Shown here in pieces: positions 53,077 to 62,788 of a stretch of 64,000 nucleotides of DNA. A program made the translations under genes and the position numbers. The stretch's first letter is position 1. The number at the start of each line of letters is the position of its first letter. The stretch spans positions 37,664 through 101,663 of the forward strand of contig CAZGQO010000011.1 in assembly GCA_964527925.1 (NCBI GenBank), read 5' to 3'. Below the pieces are notes generated by a model. The model was not told where the DNA came from. It made no database searches and saw nothing but the letters and a program-made list of their open reading frames with translations. Origin of the DNA: Ch128b sp964527925 (GTDB lineage: Bacteria > Bacteroidota > Ignavibacteria > Ch128b).

Positions 53077-53435
53077 TATTTTTTATCAGATGATTTAGTT
53101 ATAAATCTAAGTTCAACTATTTGATTAATTATATAGAAAATGAATAGCGAAAATAAAAAACTTATTTGATTTATACTAATGTATTTGAGAATGAAAAAAA
53201 TAACCGTTAGCAACAAAAGAAGTCTTGCAACCATTCCGCCAAAATAAACCTTTAAAAATCTCTTATTTTCCTTCTTTCTTGCGATTTTATATGAGATTAT
53301 TCCAGCAGATACTGAAATTAGAACAACAATCCATCCCCAGAAAATGCTAATTCTAATTAGTGAGTCATTGACTACAACCATGCCTAATAACAATGGGATA
53401 ATATTAAAAATTGATAGTTCTTTTATGATTTTCAC
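53076..53435 (-). CDS. AtpI-like ATP synthase accessory membrane protein
   Basis: A 119-residue protein with four hydrophobic helices and basic loops (KIARKKENKRFLKVYFGGMVARLLLL). The size, position before atpB and the GGMVxRL element fit AtpI/ATP synthase I, which helps assemble the c ring or acts in magnesium uptake. The sequence is weakly conserved, so the call depends strongly on context. It overlaps the AtpZ-like gene by 4 bases. Confidence 0.7.
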   Translation of the reverse strand: MKIIKELSIFNIIPLLLGMVVVNDSLIRISIFWGWIVVLISVSAGIISYKIARKKENKRFLKVYFGGMVARLLLLLTVIFFILKYISINQISFLFSLFIFYIINQIVELRFITKSSDKK

Positions 53436-53698
53436 AATTTCTTTTGTTCATTTTTTGATGATAGCTTCAATACTGATCTTATGAAATTATAAATAGCTGC
53501 GAATCCACCGAGAAAAGAAAAAATTAAAATTAGAACTGGGTATGTATTAAATTTTTTATCAAGCCAGTATCCAAAATAAAACATAAGAATTATAGTAGCC
53601 GCAAGCTGAGTTCCTAGTCCAAGATAAGGTCCAATTTTTTTATAACCTTCAATCAATTTTCTTTGACTGTTAATCAATTCCTTCGACACAAATCTCAA
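53432..53698 (-). CDS. AtpZ-like F1F0-ATPase accessory protein
   Basis: An 88-residue protein with two membrane helices: YKKIGPYLGLGTQLAATIILMFYFGYWLDKKF (in parts) and PVLILIFSFLGGFAAIYNFIRSVLK. This is the typical AtpZ / putative F0F1-ATPase subunit pattern. It overlaps bactofilin and the AtpI-like gene by 4 bases each. Confidence 0.85.
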   Translation of the reverse strand: MRFVSKELINSQRKLIEGYKKIGPYLGLGTQLAATIILMFYFGYWLDKKFNTYPVLILIFSFLGGFAAIYNFIRSVLKLSSKNEQKKL

Positions 53699-54048
53699 GC
53701 TCCTTCAGAGTTTTTTGAAGCGATACATTTACCGTTTATTTCAGCACCTTCTTCGATAATCAATAATTTTGTTTTTATATCTCCAGTGATTTTTGATTTC
53801 GATTCTAATGTTAATTTTTCCTTGATAATTGCATTGCCATTCACTTCACCATTACAAATAAAATTATTAGCTAAAATATTGCCTGTAATTGAGGCACTCT
53901 CACTTAAAATAAGATTTCCCTCAAGTGAAATATTTCCTTCAATTATTCCATCTATTTTAAGGTCGCCCTGACCATTAATATCTCCTTTAATTTCCAAAGA
54001 CCTGGAAATTAGAGAAAGTTCATCAATTGGTTTGTTTTTGTTTTTCAT
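53695..54048 (-). CDS. Bactofilin (polymer-forming cytoskeletal protein)
   Basis: A 117-residue bactofilin: LEIKGDINGQGDLKIDGIIEGNISLEG followed by further short beta-helix turns (SASITGNILANNFICNGEVNGNAII). Bactofilins self-assemble into filaments and organise cell-wall enzymes. It overlaps an M23 peptidase gene upstream by 4 bases and atpZ downstream by 4 bases. The pairing with an M23 peptidase is known from other bacteria. Confidence 0.93.
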   Translation of the reverse strand: MKNKNKPIDELSLISRSLEIKGDINGQGDLKIDGIIEGNISLEGNLILSESASITGNILANNFICNGEVNGNAIIKEKLTLESKSKITGDIKTKLLIIEEGAEINGKCIASKNSEGA

Positions 54049-54929
54049 TTTAAATCCACTAAAATTTTTTCAGGATCAATTGGTGTTTGATATTTCCAGA
54101 TTTCAAAATGAAGATGAGGACCTGTTGTTAATTTTCCTGTATTACCAGATAAAGCTATTACTTCACCTTGCTTGACAATATCTTTTTCTTTTTTGAGAAG
54201 CATACTAAGATGTTTATAAACAGTTATATAACCTTTCATATGGGAGATAATAATTTTATATCCATCATTAATTGTATAATCTGCAAAAATTACAATACCA
54301 GAAGCAGAAGATCTTACTGCTGAACCAACTGGCAAAGCTATATCAATTCCATAGTGAGAAATTTCTTTATTAAAGCCTCTTGTCATTAATCCATCAGCTG
54401 GTTTAATGAAGAATAAATATTTATTAGTATTATTATGCTCTTGATCTAAATCTTGAAAGTATGAAGTTATTAATGTTCTAAATGCAATATAAAAATTATT
54501 TGTATACAATTTGTTGCCTAAAATTCTGAGTGAATCTCTACGCATTTTTTCTTTCTGATAATTTGTATCCAGATCTCTTGGATCAATGGGAATAGGTTTC
54601 CCTTCAAGAATTAAATTTAATCTCTCATTTATTTTTTGAACTCTCTGAACTTCTCTTGAAAGTTCAAGAACTTTTTGCTGTAATTCAGTCATCTGAGCCA
54701 ATTCTTCATCAATAAGATACGGAGACTTTGGAAGTATTCTTCCGGCTGGTGTATAAAGAAATAAGCCTAAAATAATTGTATTAAAAGCTACGAATACCCC
54801 AAATAAAATCAATATTGCTGTAATCAACTTGAATCTGAAATTTATCGAACCCGAGGATTTTCCTCGCGAGATAATTACAACATCATACTTAAGATTTAAA
54901 TATTTCTTTAAATTTTTGAGATTCATCAT
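54045..54929 (-). CDS. Membrane-anchored M23 peptidase paired with bactofilin
   Basis: A 294-residue protein with an N-terminal membrane helix (about 30-55, LITAILILFGVFVAFNTIILGLFLY), a coiled coil (LAQMTELQQKVLELSREVQRVQ) and a C-terminal LytM domain. Zinc ligands are visible: HYGIDIALP, KHLS and GPHLHFEIW (HxH). It should trim peptidoglycan at sites set by the overlapping bactofilin. It starts 27 bases after the heptosyltransferase gene. Confidence 0.92.
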   Translation of the reverse strand: MMNLKNLKKYLNLKYDVVIISRGKSSGSINFRFKLITAILILFGVFVAFNTIILGLFLYTPAGRILPKSPYLIDEELAQMTELQQKVLELSREVQRVQKINERLNLILEGKPIPIDPRDLDTNYQKEKMRRDSLRILGNKLYTNNFYIAFRTLITSYFQDLDQEHNNTNKYLFFIKPADGLMTRGFNKEISHYGIDIALPVGSAVRSSASGIVIFADYTINDGYKIIISHMKGYITVYKHLSMLLKKEKDIVKQGEVIALSGNTGKLTTGPHLHFEIWKYQTPIDPEKILVDLK

Positions 54930-54956
54930 TACAAAATTAAGAAATGTTTGATTTAG

Positions 54957-55988
54957 CTATTTATTTAAAATACTAATTGCCATATTAAAAACTGATTCTG
55001 GTTTCAAATCAATCATACACTTAAAGTGTTTCTTCGGACATTTTTTATGTCCATGAATTCCACAGGGTTTGCAGTCCAGTCCCGTTATCTGGATAATTCT
55101 ATCGATTTCACGGAAGGGATAAAATCCAAATTCAGGAACTGTTGAACCATATATTGTCAAAACTGGAGTATTCGTAAAAACACCCATATGAGTTGGTGCG
55201 CTGTCATTACAAATTAATAAATCGGATAAATTAATGAGAGTGATACTTTCTATTAATTTCAACTTACCTATCAGGTTTATCAAGCTATTACTATTACCAA
55301 GAAATTTCTGAATTCGTAAGCCAATTTCGAAATCACTGTTTGAACCAATCAAAACAATTTTCATTCCTGCTTCAATTAATTTTTGAATCACAACCACAAA
55401 ATAGTATTCTGGATATCTTTTTGTTTCCCACACTGTTCCTGGTGCAATGACAACAATTTTTTTATTCGAAGTTTTCCATTCCATGAATTGTTCATCTAAA
55501 ACAAACGAATTAAGTCTCAACTCTACTTTTTCTTTCCAGTTGATATCTCTGGTAAACAGACTCAATAAACTTAAATTTCTTTTTATTTCATGATCAGTTT
55601 TGATGTAATCTATAAGATGAGTATAAAGAAAATTTAATGAAGAAATGTTGAACGAAATTCTATATTTCGACCGACTCAAATATGAAATTATTGCTGTTCT
55701 GGCTGAACGGTGTGGGGCGATAACAATATCAAATTTATTTTTTATTCTTCCAACTACTTCGGATATCGACCTTAAATACTTTGATTTATCAATATAGATA
55801 AACTCATCAACTTGAGGGTAAATCTCTTCTATTTCACTCAATTCTTTTTTGATCAATAAAGAGATTTTAAATGCAGGATTAATTTTTTTTAAATGATGAA
55901 TTACTGGAAGTGTGAGTAAAATATCACCTAAAAATGCAGTTTGAATTATTAAAATTCGTTCAAAATGATTTTTTGTTAGTGTCTCCAT
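54957..55988 (-). CDS. Lipopolysaccharide heptosyltransferase-like glycosyltransferase (GT9)
   Basis: A 343-residue GT9 enzyme with the family N-terminus ILIIQTAFLGDILLTLPVIHHLKK, the central VVIAPGTVWETKRYPE (sugar-nucleotide site) and the C-terminal NLIGKLKLIESITLINLSDLLICNDSAPTHMG (in parts). It probably adds heptose to the lipopolysaccharide core (WaaF/RfaF type). The exact acceptor is not deducible. It overlaps the acyltransferase gene by 13 bases. Confidence 0.88.
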   Translation of the reverse strand: METLTKNHFERILIIQTAFLGDILLTLPVIHHLKKINPAFKISLLIKKELSEIEEIYPQVDEFIYIDKSKYLRSISEVVGRIKNKFDIVIAPHRSARTAIISYLSRSKYRISFNISSLNFLYTHLIDYIKTDHEIKRNLSLLSLFTRDINWKEKVELRLNSFVLDEQFMEWKTSNKKIVVIAPGTVWETKRYPEYYFVVVIQKLIEAGMKIVLIGSNSDFEIGLRIQKFLGNSNSLINLIGKLKLIESITLINLSDLLICNDSAPTHMGVFTNTPVLTIYGSTVPEFGFYPFREIDRIIQITGLDCKPCGIHGHKKCPKKHFKCMIDLKPESVFNMAISILNK

Positions 55989-56842
55989 CTATTATGAAAC
56001 CAGAGCCAGTGATCAGGATACTGACGAATATATTTCTCCAGCAAGGATATGTAATTTTCTGTCATAGTAATTATTTTATCATTATCACTTCTACCTTCTG
56101 GAATTGGAATTTGTGTTAACTCCACTTTGTATTTTAAGAAATCTTGTCTAATTGCCATTCCTAAAATTAAAGGTGCACCTGTTTTTACAGACAATGTTGC
56201 TGGACCCTCATAAACATGAGTAAGTTTATTAAAAAATCTTAACTCAAGAGAATTCAAGCTTGCCCGTTGATCAGCTAACAAAGCGATAATCTTTTTATCA
56301 ATTAAAGCTTTGAAGATATTTTTAATGGACTTATTTAATGGTATGATGCTGTTTCCATATCTACATCGCCATTCATTGATATATTGATCAACTAGATTAT
56401 TTCTTAAAGGTTTTGTTACAATTACAAAATTCTTTTTAAGTTTTAGTGCGGAAGCAAGAGCTAAAATTTCCCAATTACCAAAATGAGCCGAAACAAATAT
56501 CAAACCCTTTTCTTGACTTAATGCTTCATCAACCAATTGACTATTTTCTATCTCTACCATTTCAGATATTTCATTCTCGTTTAAGTAAGGTAATAACAAG
56601 ATCTCAACAAGAACTATAAATAAATTTTCATATGCTTTATGAACATATTTTTTAAGATCATTCTCCGCTAAATCAGGAAAAGCAATTCTTAAGTTTTTAA
56701 TTACAACATTTTTTCTAAGGGGTATTAAATAATAAAAAAGTAAAGCCAGCATTTTAGCCAGCTTTTTAGAAGTCTTGATTTTTAATTTTGATACCAGGAA
56801 TGACAGAAATTTTAATAAGAAATATTCAATCTTATTCTGCAT
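55976..56842 (-). CDS. Lysophospholipid/lipid A acyltransferase (LpxL/HtrB-like)
   Basis: A 288-residue acyltransferase with an N-terminal membrane-near helix, the catalytic HFGNWE motif (H-x4-E) in GLIFVSAHFGNWEIL, and the ALLADQRAS region typical of LpxL family members. It should add a late acyl chain to lipid A. It is next to the heptosyltransferase gene, which fits envelope biogenesis. Confidence 0.9.
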   Translation of the reverse strand: MQNKIEYFLLKFLSFLVSKLKIKTSKKLAKMLALLFYYLIPLRKNVVIKNLRIAFPDLAENDLKKYVHKAYENLFIVLVEILLLPYLNENEISEMVEIENSQLVDEALSQEKGLIFVSAHFGNWEILALASALKLKKNFVIVTKPLRNNLVDQYINEWRCRYGNSIIPLNKSIKNIFKALIDKKIIALLADQRASLNSLELRFFNKLTHVYEGPATLSVKTGAPLILGMAIRQDFLKYKVELTQIPIPEGRSDNDKIITMTENYISLLEKYIRQYPDHWLWFHNRWRH

Positions 56843-56851
56843 GAAATCAAA

Positions 56852-58222
56852 TTAACGGCTTTTTTGAACCCTTCTAAACCAATTCTCGTCGTGCATTTCT
56901 CCTCGATGAGTTGAATGAATTAAAATCATCTGTCCTGTCCCAGTTATATCACCAAAAACAAAGATTACACCGCCTTCGATATTATTATATGACCATATTT
57001 CGTAAGGATAAGCATCCATTTCATTTGGATATCTATCAATTTCGGATGGTTCACCGTAAACAATGTAGACTCTGCCCCTATCACTTCTCCAACCTCTTTC
57101 ACGAATACTTCGAAACATTTCATCTGCTCTTTTCAATCTTTCAAAATATTCAAGTTTTCGTTCATTCTCTGGAGTGTTTGGATTAGGATCTCTTAATTTC
57201 CAGAAATTGAATAAGAAGTTCTTTTTAGCTTCAATATCTTTTAAACTTTCCCATCGTTTAATTTCATCACCACTTGCAATATACTTTGATTGTTCAAAAA
57301 CAAGATTTAATTCTTCTTCAGTCATGATATTAAATTCACTTGAAAGTAAATCAGCATCAGATTTACGAACCACAATCTGTTCCTGAACAGAGGGATTAAA
57401 AACATAAAACTTCTTTGAAGAAACCAGACCAAAGTTATTTGACGAATCAATCAAATAAATTGCAAGAGTGTATGTTCCGCTGCTAAATTTCATTATGTTT
57501 ACAGCACCTACTTCAACTATAGAGTTAAATCTTCGCTGGATAATTTTTTCTTTTGAATATTTTTCAACGCCCTGAGCATCTATAATTTTTGTGATAAACT
57601 TAAGTGGATTTTCAAAATTACCCTTCTGTAAATCATATAATTCTATATAAAAGAAAAGCATTGGCAACTGTTCACCAAAAACATTGCTGGGGTTAGGATA
57701 GGTTTCAAAAGTGTTTTTATAAAAATATGATTGCGGGTTATCTGAATTTTCGATAATGTTTGAGCATAATTGTATATCGCTCAGTGCAAAATTTTTTGTA
57801 GTTATATTGACAACTTTCAATGGAAATGTAATTGAAATTGTATTTAGAGAATCGAAATAGTCTGTTACAGTGAAATTTACCAAATAATTACCTGTACCAA
57901 TCCTAAAACCGAGAACACCAGTTAAATATTTCTCGTGATTTTGATTTTGACTTTCAATCTCATTAACAATTCTAAAGTTTCTAAACCCAACTATTTGATT
58001 ATCAGAAGTATCCTGGATTATTACTTTTAACTCTGCTTCGTTCAGATTATCATATGTAGTCAATGCTTTATTTGAAATCCCGTAGTATAATTCAAAATAA
58101 ACACTGTCAGAATTATATCTGAACCTTGAATAATCAATGAAAACATTGGATTCACTGAGCTTCTGACCAAATAGAGTAAATGACAAATTAAATAAGACCA
58201 GAAATAAATATTTTATTCTCAT
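56852..58222 (-). CDS. GWxTD-domain exported protein
   Basis: A 456-residue exported protein with a signal peptide (MRIKYLFLVLFNLSFTLFGQ) and beta-sandwich repeats. The C-terminal GWxTD domain contains WKLRDPNPNTPENERKLEYFERL, GWRSDRGRVYIVYGEPSEIDRYP and YEIWSYNNIEGGVIFVF. The GWxTD motif appears here as GWRSD. The family is common in Chlorobi/Ignavibacteria relatives and its function is unknown. The ATG at 58222 is preferred to the TTG at 58231. Confidence 0.85.
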   Translation of the reverse strand: MRIKYLFLVLFNLSFTLFGQKLSESNVFIDYSRFRYNSDSVYFELYYGISNKALTTYDNLNEAELKVIIQDTSDNQIVGFRNFRIVNEIESQNQNHEKYLTGVLGFRIGTGNYLVNFTVTDYFDSLNTISITFPLKVVNITTKNFALSDIQLCSNIIENSDNPQSYFYKNTFETYPNPSNVFGEQLPMLFFYIELYDLQKGNFENPLKFITKIIDAQGVEKYSKEKIIQRRFNSIVEVGAVNIMKFSSGTYTLAIYLIDSSNNFGLVSSKKFYVFNPSVQEQIVVRKSDADLLSSEFNIMTEEELNLVFEQSKYIASGDEIKRWESLKDIEAKKNFLFNFWKLRDPNPNTPENERKLEYFERLKRADEMFRSIRERGWRSDRGRVYIVYGEPSEIDRYPNEMDAYPYEIWSYNNIEGGVIFVFGDITGTGQMILIHSTHRGEMHDENWFRRVQKSR

Positions 58223-58230
58223 AGTACACA

Positions 58231-58274
58231 AAATTAAAGGCTACCCAGAATAAAAACTAATTCCAGGTAGCCTT
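58231..58274 (-). terminator. Probable terminator after the PorV-like gene
   Basis: On the minus strand AAGGCTACC pairs with GGTAGCCTT (58274-58266 with 58245-58237), with further partial pairing inside the loop. TTTAATTTTG follows. It lies between the PorV-like gene and the GWxTD gene. Confidence 0.7.
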
Positions 58275-58299
58275 TCCTTTCAAGCTTGTTGGTTAATTT

Positions 58300-59325
58300 T
58301 TACAAACCTAATTTCAGAGTAAATACATGTTGAGCACCAGTTGGGAAATCTCTGACAGCTCTGTATGCATAATCAAAATCAAAGTAAACCTGACCCTGGA
58401 ATCCATAACTTACACCAGCACCGAGTGTTAAGCCATAAAGATTTTCTTCAGGTTTGCTGTTTAATAGATAATTATAACCACCTCTTAAGAAGAATGTATT
58501 GAGGAAACCATATTCAAGACCAAAGGATACAACATCTTCAAAGAAGTTATTGTTAGTGAACTTTCCAGCAAACATCAGATAATTCTGTTGATTGAAATCA
58601 TATTTATATGATGTACTTAATTCAAAATAGCTTGGAATCTGGAATTCCTCTGTTGATGGTTCATAAACACCAAATCCAGCGCCGGGCGGATTTCCAGGAA
58701 TACTTTGTTTAACCTGCATATCCGGACCACGGTAACTCATGTTTGTACCGATATTGGTAACTGCAACACCTAATCTCATATTATTTGGAAATTGATACTG
58801 CACACCGAAATCTATTGCTGCACCAGTTGCAGAGACATTTGTGATTGCTTCATAGATTACTTTTAGTGTTGCACCAGCAGATACTCTATCGGTAATTTGT
58901 TTTGAATAAGTGAGTCCAGCTGTCATTAATGAAGGTGAATAAGTTGCACCAGTTCCATCTGGATTTTCAAAAGTTGTGATTGGAATATCACCAAGATTAA
59001 AAGTTTTAAAACTTAACCCAAAAGTACCGTATTCACCAAGATTAGCACTTAATGCAAAAAATGATACTTTAATATCAGCCAGAAAATCCATATAGCTGAA
59101 CATAGCTTCAGATCTGCCAGCGAGGTCCAAGCCTGCTGGATTATAATAGATAGCCTCTACACCTTTAACATCACCAATGAATGCACCACCGGTAGCAATA
59201 CTTTTAGCACCTACAGGGACAAGTAATTGCTCAGCACCATTTGTCCCTTTGCGGGCGACATCGCCCGCAAGGACAACATTAAATCCAAAGGCTAAAATTA
59301 CGAGTAAAAAACTTATCTTTTTCAT
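58300..59325 (-). CDS. PorV/PorQ-family outer-membrane protein
   Basis: A 341-residue exported protein with a signal peptide (MKKISFLLVILAFGFNVVLA). The family motifs are GAEQLLVPVGAKSIATGGAFIGDV and EAIYYNPAGLD, and the body is beta-barrel-like with alternating aromatic residues. It ends in VFTLKLGL, as outer-membrane barrels often do. It follows the large sorting-domain protein by about 19 bases, suggesting joint expression. A role in surface-protein export is likely. Confidence 0.85.
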   Translation of the reverse strand: MKKISFLLVILAFGFNVVLAGDVARKGTNGAEQLLVPVGAKSIATGGAFIGDVKGVEAIYYNPAGLDLAGRSEAMFSYMDFLADIKVSFFALSANLGEYGTFGLSFKTFNLGDIPITTFENPDGTGATYSPSLMTAGLTYSKQITDRVSAGATLKVIYEAITNVSATGAAIDFGVQYQFPNNMRLGVAVTNIGTNMSYRGPDMQVKQSIPGNPPGAGFGVYEPSTEEFQIPSYFELSTSYKYDFNQQNYLMFAGKFTNNNFFEDVVSFGLEYGFLNTFFLRGGYNYLLNSKPEENLYGLTLGAGVSYGFQGQVYFDFDYAYRAVRDFPTGAQHVFTLKLGL

Positions 59326-59344
59326 ATCATTTCCCTCTCATTAA

Positions 59345-62300
59345 TTAGAATCGTTTAATTTGCTTTTGAGGTTGTATGACTGAGAACTTAAGCACTTTAT
59401 CACCCAATCCTGGTGACGAAACAACAGCAAGATAAACACCCGAAGCAGCTCTTAATCCTTCTTTATTCTTTAGATCCCAATTCATAAATGGTGAAGGATC
59501 ATTTTTCGTTAGAACACGCAATAACTGACCTGACAGCGTATAAATCTTTATTGTGACTTCTGTTGGTAAGTTAGAGAATGTCACAAATGGCTCATCGTTC
59601 TTCGGGTTATTTGGATCTGAGAAATATCCAACAGTTGGGTTATAAGCATATAATGGATTCGGATAGACAGTCACTCTATCAAGGAGGGATTTCTTGTAGT
59701 CAACTGTTACACCTTCACCAGCTTTCGTTGTTCTAAACACAAACTTATCATCAGTTGTTAATGGGTAAGATATTGGGATAGTATAAACATCATTAGAACT
59801 CCATGTTGCAGTTGTATCATTTTTCTCAAATCCGACTACATATATTGCACCCAACCAGAATGATCTAGCTCTAGCAGTTTTAGCAGAATCAAAACCAGCT
59901 GCTGTTGGTGGATTCCATCCATTTAAATTTGCATAAGTTTTAGTACCGGTAGTTGGTAAATAACCAACATATTCCATTTGCTGACCATTTGGATCATAAG
60001 GCTGATCGAATATAATTATGTATTCAAAACTACCATTTAGATCAGTACCTGGATCCCAATTGCCATCTGGCTTTCCAGTTGGTCGGCGTGATTCTACAAA
60101 TCCACAAGCAAGTTGTTGTTCAATTCCTTTCCTGGAGTCTTTCATCCAAACCTGGAATGGTACATCAACGAAATACTCTCCAGGCTTACCAATACCTGAT
60201 GTTGTTCCAGCTGCACTAGTGTATGAAGTACCGAGTGTATTACTTACATATCTATACGCTTTACCAGGCTGAAATCTTATTTCGATTTGAGCTAATTTAT
60301 CCGCAGTAATTAAATCATGCTTTCGACCACCCAATGTAGCAAATGGTGAAATGGATGCAGCAGGAATATCCTTACCCATATAAAAAACACCAGAAATCGT
60401 GGCTCTTTCATTTGCCAACCAGGTCATTGAAGCTGATTTTACTGGTGTTTTAATTTCAGCAGGCACCCAATTTATTCTCGGTACAAATCCGTCAACAACT
60501 GGAATTGTATATTTATCATCATCGCTGATTAAATTATCATATGTATTAGAGCTTGAAACTAATGTTGTTCCCGTTGTTTTGTTAACTAATTTCCAGTTTA
60601 AGAAATAGTTTGTCGAATCAGTATTTCGATGAAAAGTGATTTCGTACTCATTACCGGTAAGTTTTGTCTTATCTACTTCTTCGAAATATGCGGTAGCATC
60701 TGATTTACCTGAGAGAGATGCATCAACTTTTAAATTATATGGATCATTTAGATCCTGCCCAGGTAATACTTCAATTATTTTCTTAACATTAGCAGACGCA
60801 CCAACAAATGCAGCACCACTGATATAATAGTTTCCAACAGTTTTAGCAGAATCAACCGGTAATAATGCATCGTGGTTCAAAGCGTAAGAAATAACAGCAA
60901 AGTAATAAGGTTTTCCTTTGACTATTGGACCACCTGTCCATGGATCTGTTGTAACTGAATATTTTATAAAACCAGTCTCAGGATTACCATAAACATTTTT
61001 ATCTAATTGAATTCCTTTACGGTAAAGGATTTGTCGTTCCCCAGTTTTTCCATCTTCCTGAAGAACATCCTCAATATTATCTTTTAGATCCCATCGAGCT
61101 ATTACTTTTGCATTCTCTATTCCAGCAACTGCATCAGCAGTACTATTTGTTCTGAATGCCCATAGCTCATAACCTTGGAATCTTTGATCATAAGCAATTG
61201 TCTTCTGAACAAAGTTAACTTGATCAGCAGTTGACCACATCAAATCAATTGATTTTTCAGTTGTTCTTACAAGCACTTTCGGTGCTGGTGGTGGCGAAGC
61301 AGCTTTGAAGTTTTGATCATAGATGAACTGAGCAAAATCAGATATTCTTTTTGCTTGTTCAATACTTGTTGTTGCTGATGTACCTCTACCAACAATCAAA
61401 GCAGCAACAATTATTGCTGTATCTTGATTTGCTCTCAATGTGAACGGTCCTGTATTAACCATCATTCTTTCATCAGCTGCTGTTGTTTGAATCCAGCCAA
61501 TATTTCTATGTGGATCACCGGAATAGAAAAATCTTGGATCAACACTATTGCAGTTTACACCCCCAACCACTGTTCCGAATGTCCAACTGCATGGATTTAA
61601 TGGATTTCCTTGTCTATTATAACCAAGCGTGTAATATCTCATTTCAATTCTGTTTGCAGGATCAGCTTGCTCTGGCGGTGTAGATTGGAAGTACTGCAAA
61701 AATGAACTGATACCAAGTTGTTTATATCCAACCAGAGTATCTATTCCAAGATATTGACCTCGAATATTGAAAGCAGTATCAGCTGGATCACCAGTATGAA
61801 CAAATGGTCCCTGGAAAAAGTCTATTAGATAAGTTGGAGGATTCGGACCATATTCATTATCACTACCTTCATTATAAACATAACCTGCGTTTCTTCCTTC
61901 TGGCGGGGTTTTAACATAACCCGAAGCCCAATCAGGAACATCGCATCCAACTAAATCATCAGTATAATCTCCTAAATCTGGATCAGCCCAGACTGAGAAA
62001 TAGACACTATCAAATTGTTTCCCATCAGGGTTCTTGTTAATTACTTTATATCTCACAAAAAGCATGTTGCCAAGCAGACCAGAAGATGCAAAACCAAAAA
62101 CAGTTTGATGAATTTCAATACCTAACGGATTAACATCAGTATATCTTCTATCACTTGCTGGAACACCATCATTTATTACGCACCAAACAGTTTCATCGCC
62201 TAAAAGATCTGGCCTATCTTCATCGGGGTCCCATTGACCATTCCCATTTTTATCAACAGGGTTGTATTGCCCATCTTTATCACCATCATAAAAATCAGCA

Positions 62301-62767
62301 CCAAAACTAACTGCATCTTTCCATTCCTGCCAGCTGGCACTAAATGGTTCTTCATCCGATCTGACAATATATAATTTATTTTTTGGATCAGCTGGGTCTG
62401 AACCAACTGGCCCTGGTCTGTAATCTTGAACACGAGATGCCGTTGCAACTGCATTAGCCCAAAGAAATTCATTTGAAGTACCCATATCAATTAAACCTGA
62501 TACACAGAATCCACCAGAGAACAAAAATGTATGACCATCGAACTTTCCACCTGCTGTGTTTGGTGGAATAGCTACATCGGCGAAAACACCAGCATTGTTA
62601 AGAGGCATCTCAAGGTTATTAATTGTCATGTAATAGGCACCAACGACTTTATTTAAGCGTTGGGTCTGTTTATCATCTTTTTCAACTGAACGAAAACCTA
62701 CAAAAACTAGTCCAAGTACAATTAGGGTTATCGTAAATTTGAGGTAGAATTTACTTTTTCTTCTCAT
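59345..62767 (-). CDS. Very large exported protein with calcium-binding-like loops and sorting-domain-like C-terminus
   Basis: An exported protein of about 1140 residues with a basic N-terminus and signal/anchor helix (FYLKFTITLIVLGLVFVGF). Near residues 160-190 it has EF-hand-like Asp/Asn loops (DGDKDGQYNPVDKNGNGQWD). A middle region has fibronectin-type sequence (PPPAPKVLVRTTEKSIDLMW), and the C-terminus ends with a T9SS-like domain (VTVYPNPLYAYNP, VTIKIYTLSGQLLRVL, ASGVYLAVV). I chose the ATG at 62767 because GAGGAAGG lies eight bases upstream; the ATG at 62785 is alternative. It sits between a TonB receptor and a PorV-like gene. Confidence 0.75.
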   Translation of the reverse strand: MRRKSKFYLKFTITLIVLGLVFVGFRSVEKDDKQTQRLNKVVGAYYMTINNLEMPLNNAGVFADVAIPPNTAGGKFDGHTFLFSGGFCVSGLIDMGTSNEFLWANAVATASRVQDYRPGPVGSDPADPKNKLYIVRSDEEPFSASWQEWKDAVSFGADFYDGDKDGQYNPVDKNGNGQWDPDEDRPDLLGDETVWCVINDGVPASDRRYTDVNPLGIEIHQTVFGFASSGLLGNMLFVRYKVINKNPDGKQFDSVYFSVWADPDLGDYTDDLVGCDVPDWASGYVKTPPEGRNAGYVYNEGSDNEYGPNPPTYLIDFFQGPFVHTGDPADTAFNIRGQYLGIDTLVGYKQLGISSFLQYFQSTPPEQADPANRIEMRYYTLGYNRQGNPLNPCSWTFGTVVGGVNCNSVDPRFFYSGDPHRNIGWIQTTAADERMMVNTGPFTLRANQDTAIIVAALIVGRGTSATTSIEQAKRISDFAQFIYDQNFKAASPPPAPKVLVRTTEKSIDLMWSTADQVNFVQKTIAYDQRFQGYELWAFRTNSTADAVAGIENAKVIARWDLKDNIEDVLQEDGKTGERQILYRKGIQLDKNVYGNPETGFIKYSVTTDPWTGGPIVKGKPYYFAVISYALNHDALLPVDSAKTVGNYYISGAAFVGASANVKKIIEVLPGQDLNDPYNLKVDASLSGKSDATAYFEEVDKTKLTGNEYEITFHRNTDSTNYFLNWKLVNKTTGTTLVSSSNTYDNLISDDDKYTIPVVDGFVPRINWVPAEIKTPVKSASMTWLANERATISGVFYMGKDIPAASISPFATLGGRKHDLITADKLAQIEIRFQPGKAYRYVSNTLGTSYTSAAGTTSGIGKPGEYFVDVPFQVWMKDSRKGIEQQLACGFVESRRPTGKPDGNWDPGTDLNGSFEYIIIFDQPYDPNGQQMEYVGYLPTTGTKTYANLNGWNPPTAAGFDSAKTARARSFWLGAIYVVGFEKNDTTATWSSNDVYTIPISYPLTTDDKFVFRTTKAGEGVTVDYKKSLLDRVTVYPNPLYAYNPTVGYFSDPNNPKNDEPFVTFSNLPTEVTIKIYTLSGQLLRVLTKNDPSPFMNWDLKNKEGLRAASGVYLAVVSSPGLGDKVLKFSVIQPQKQIKRF

Positions 62768-62788
62768 AGTTCTTACCTTCCTCATTTA

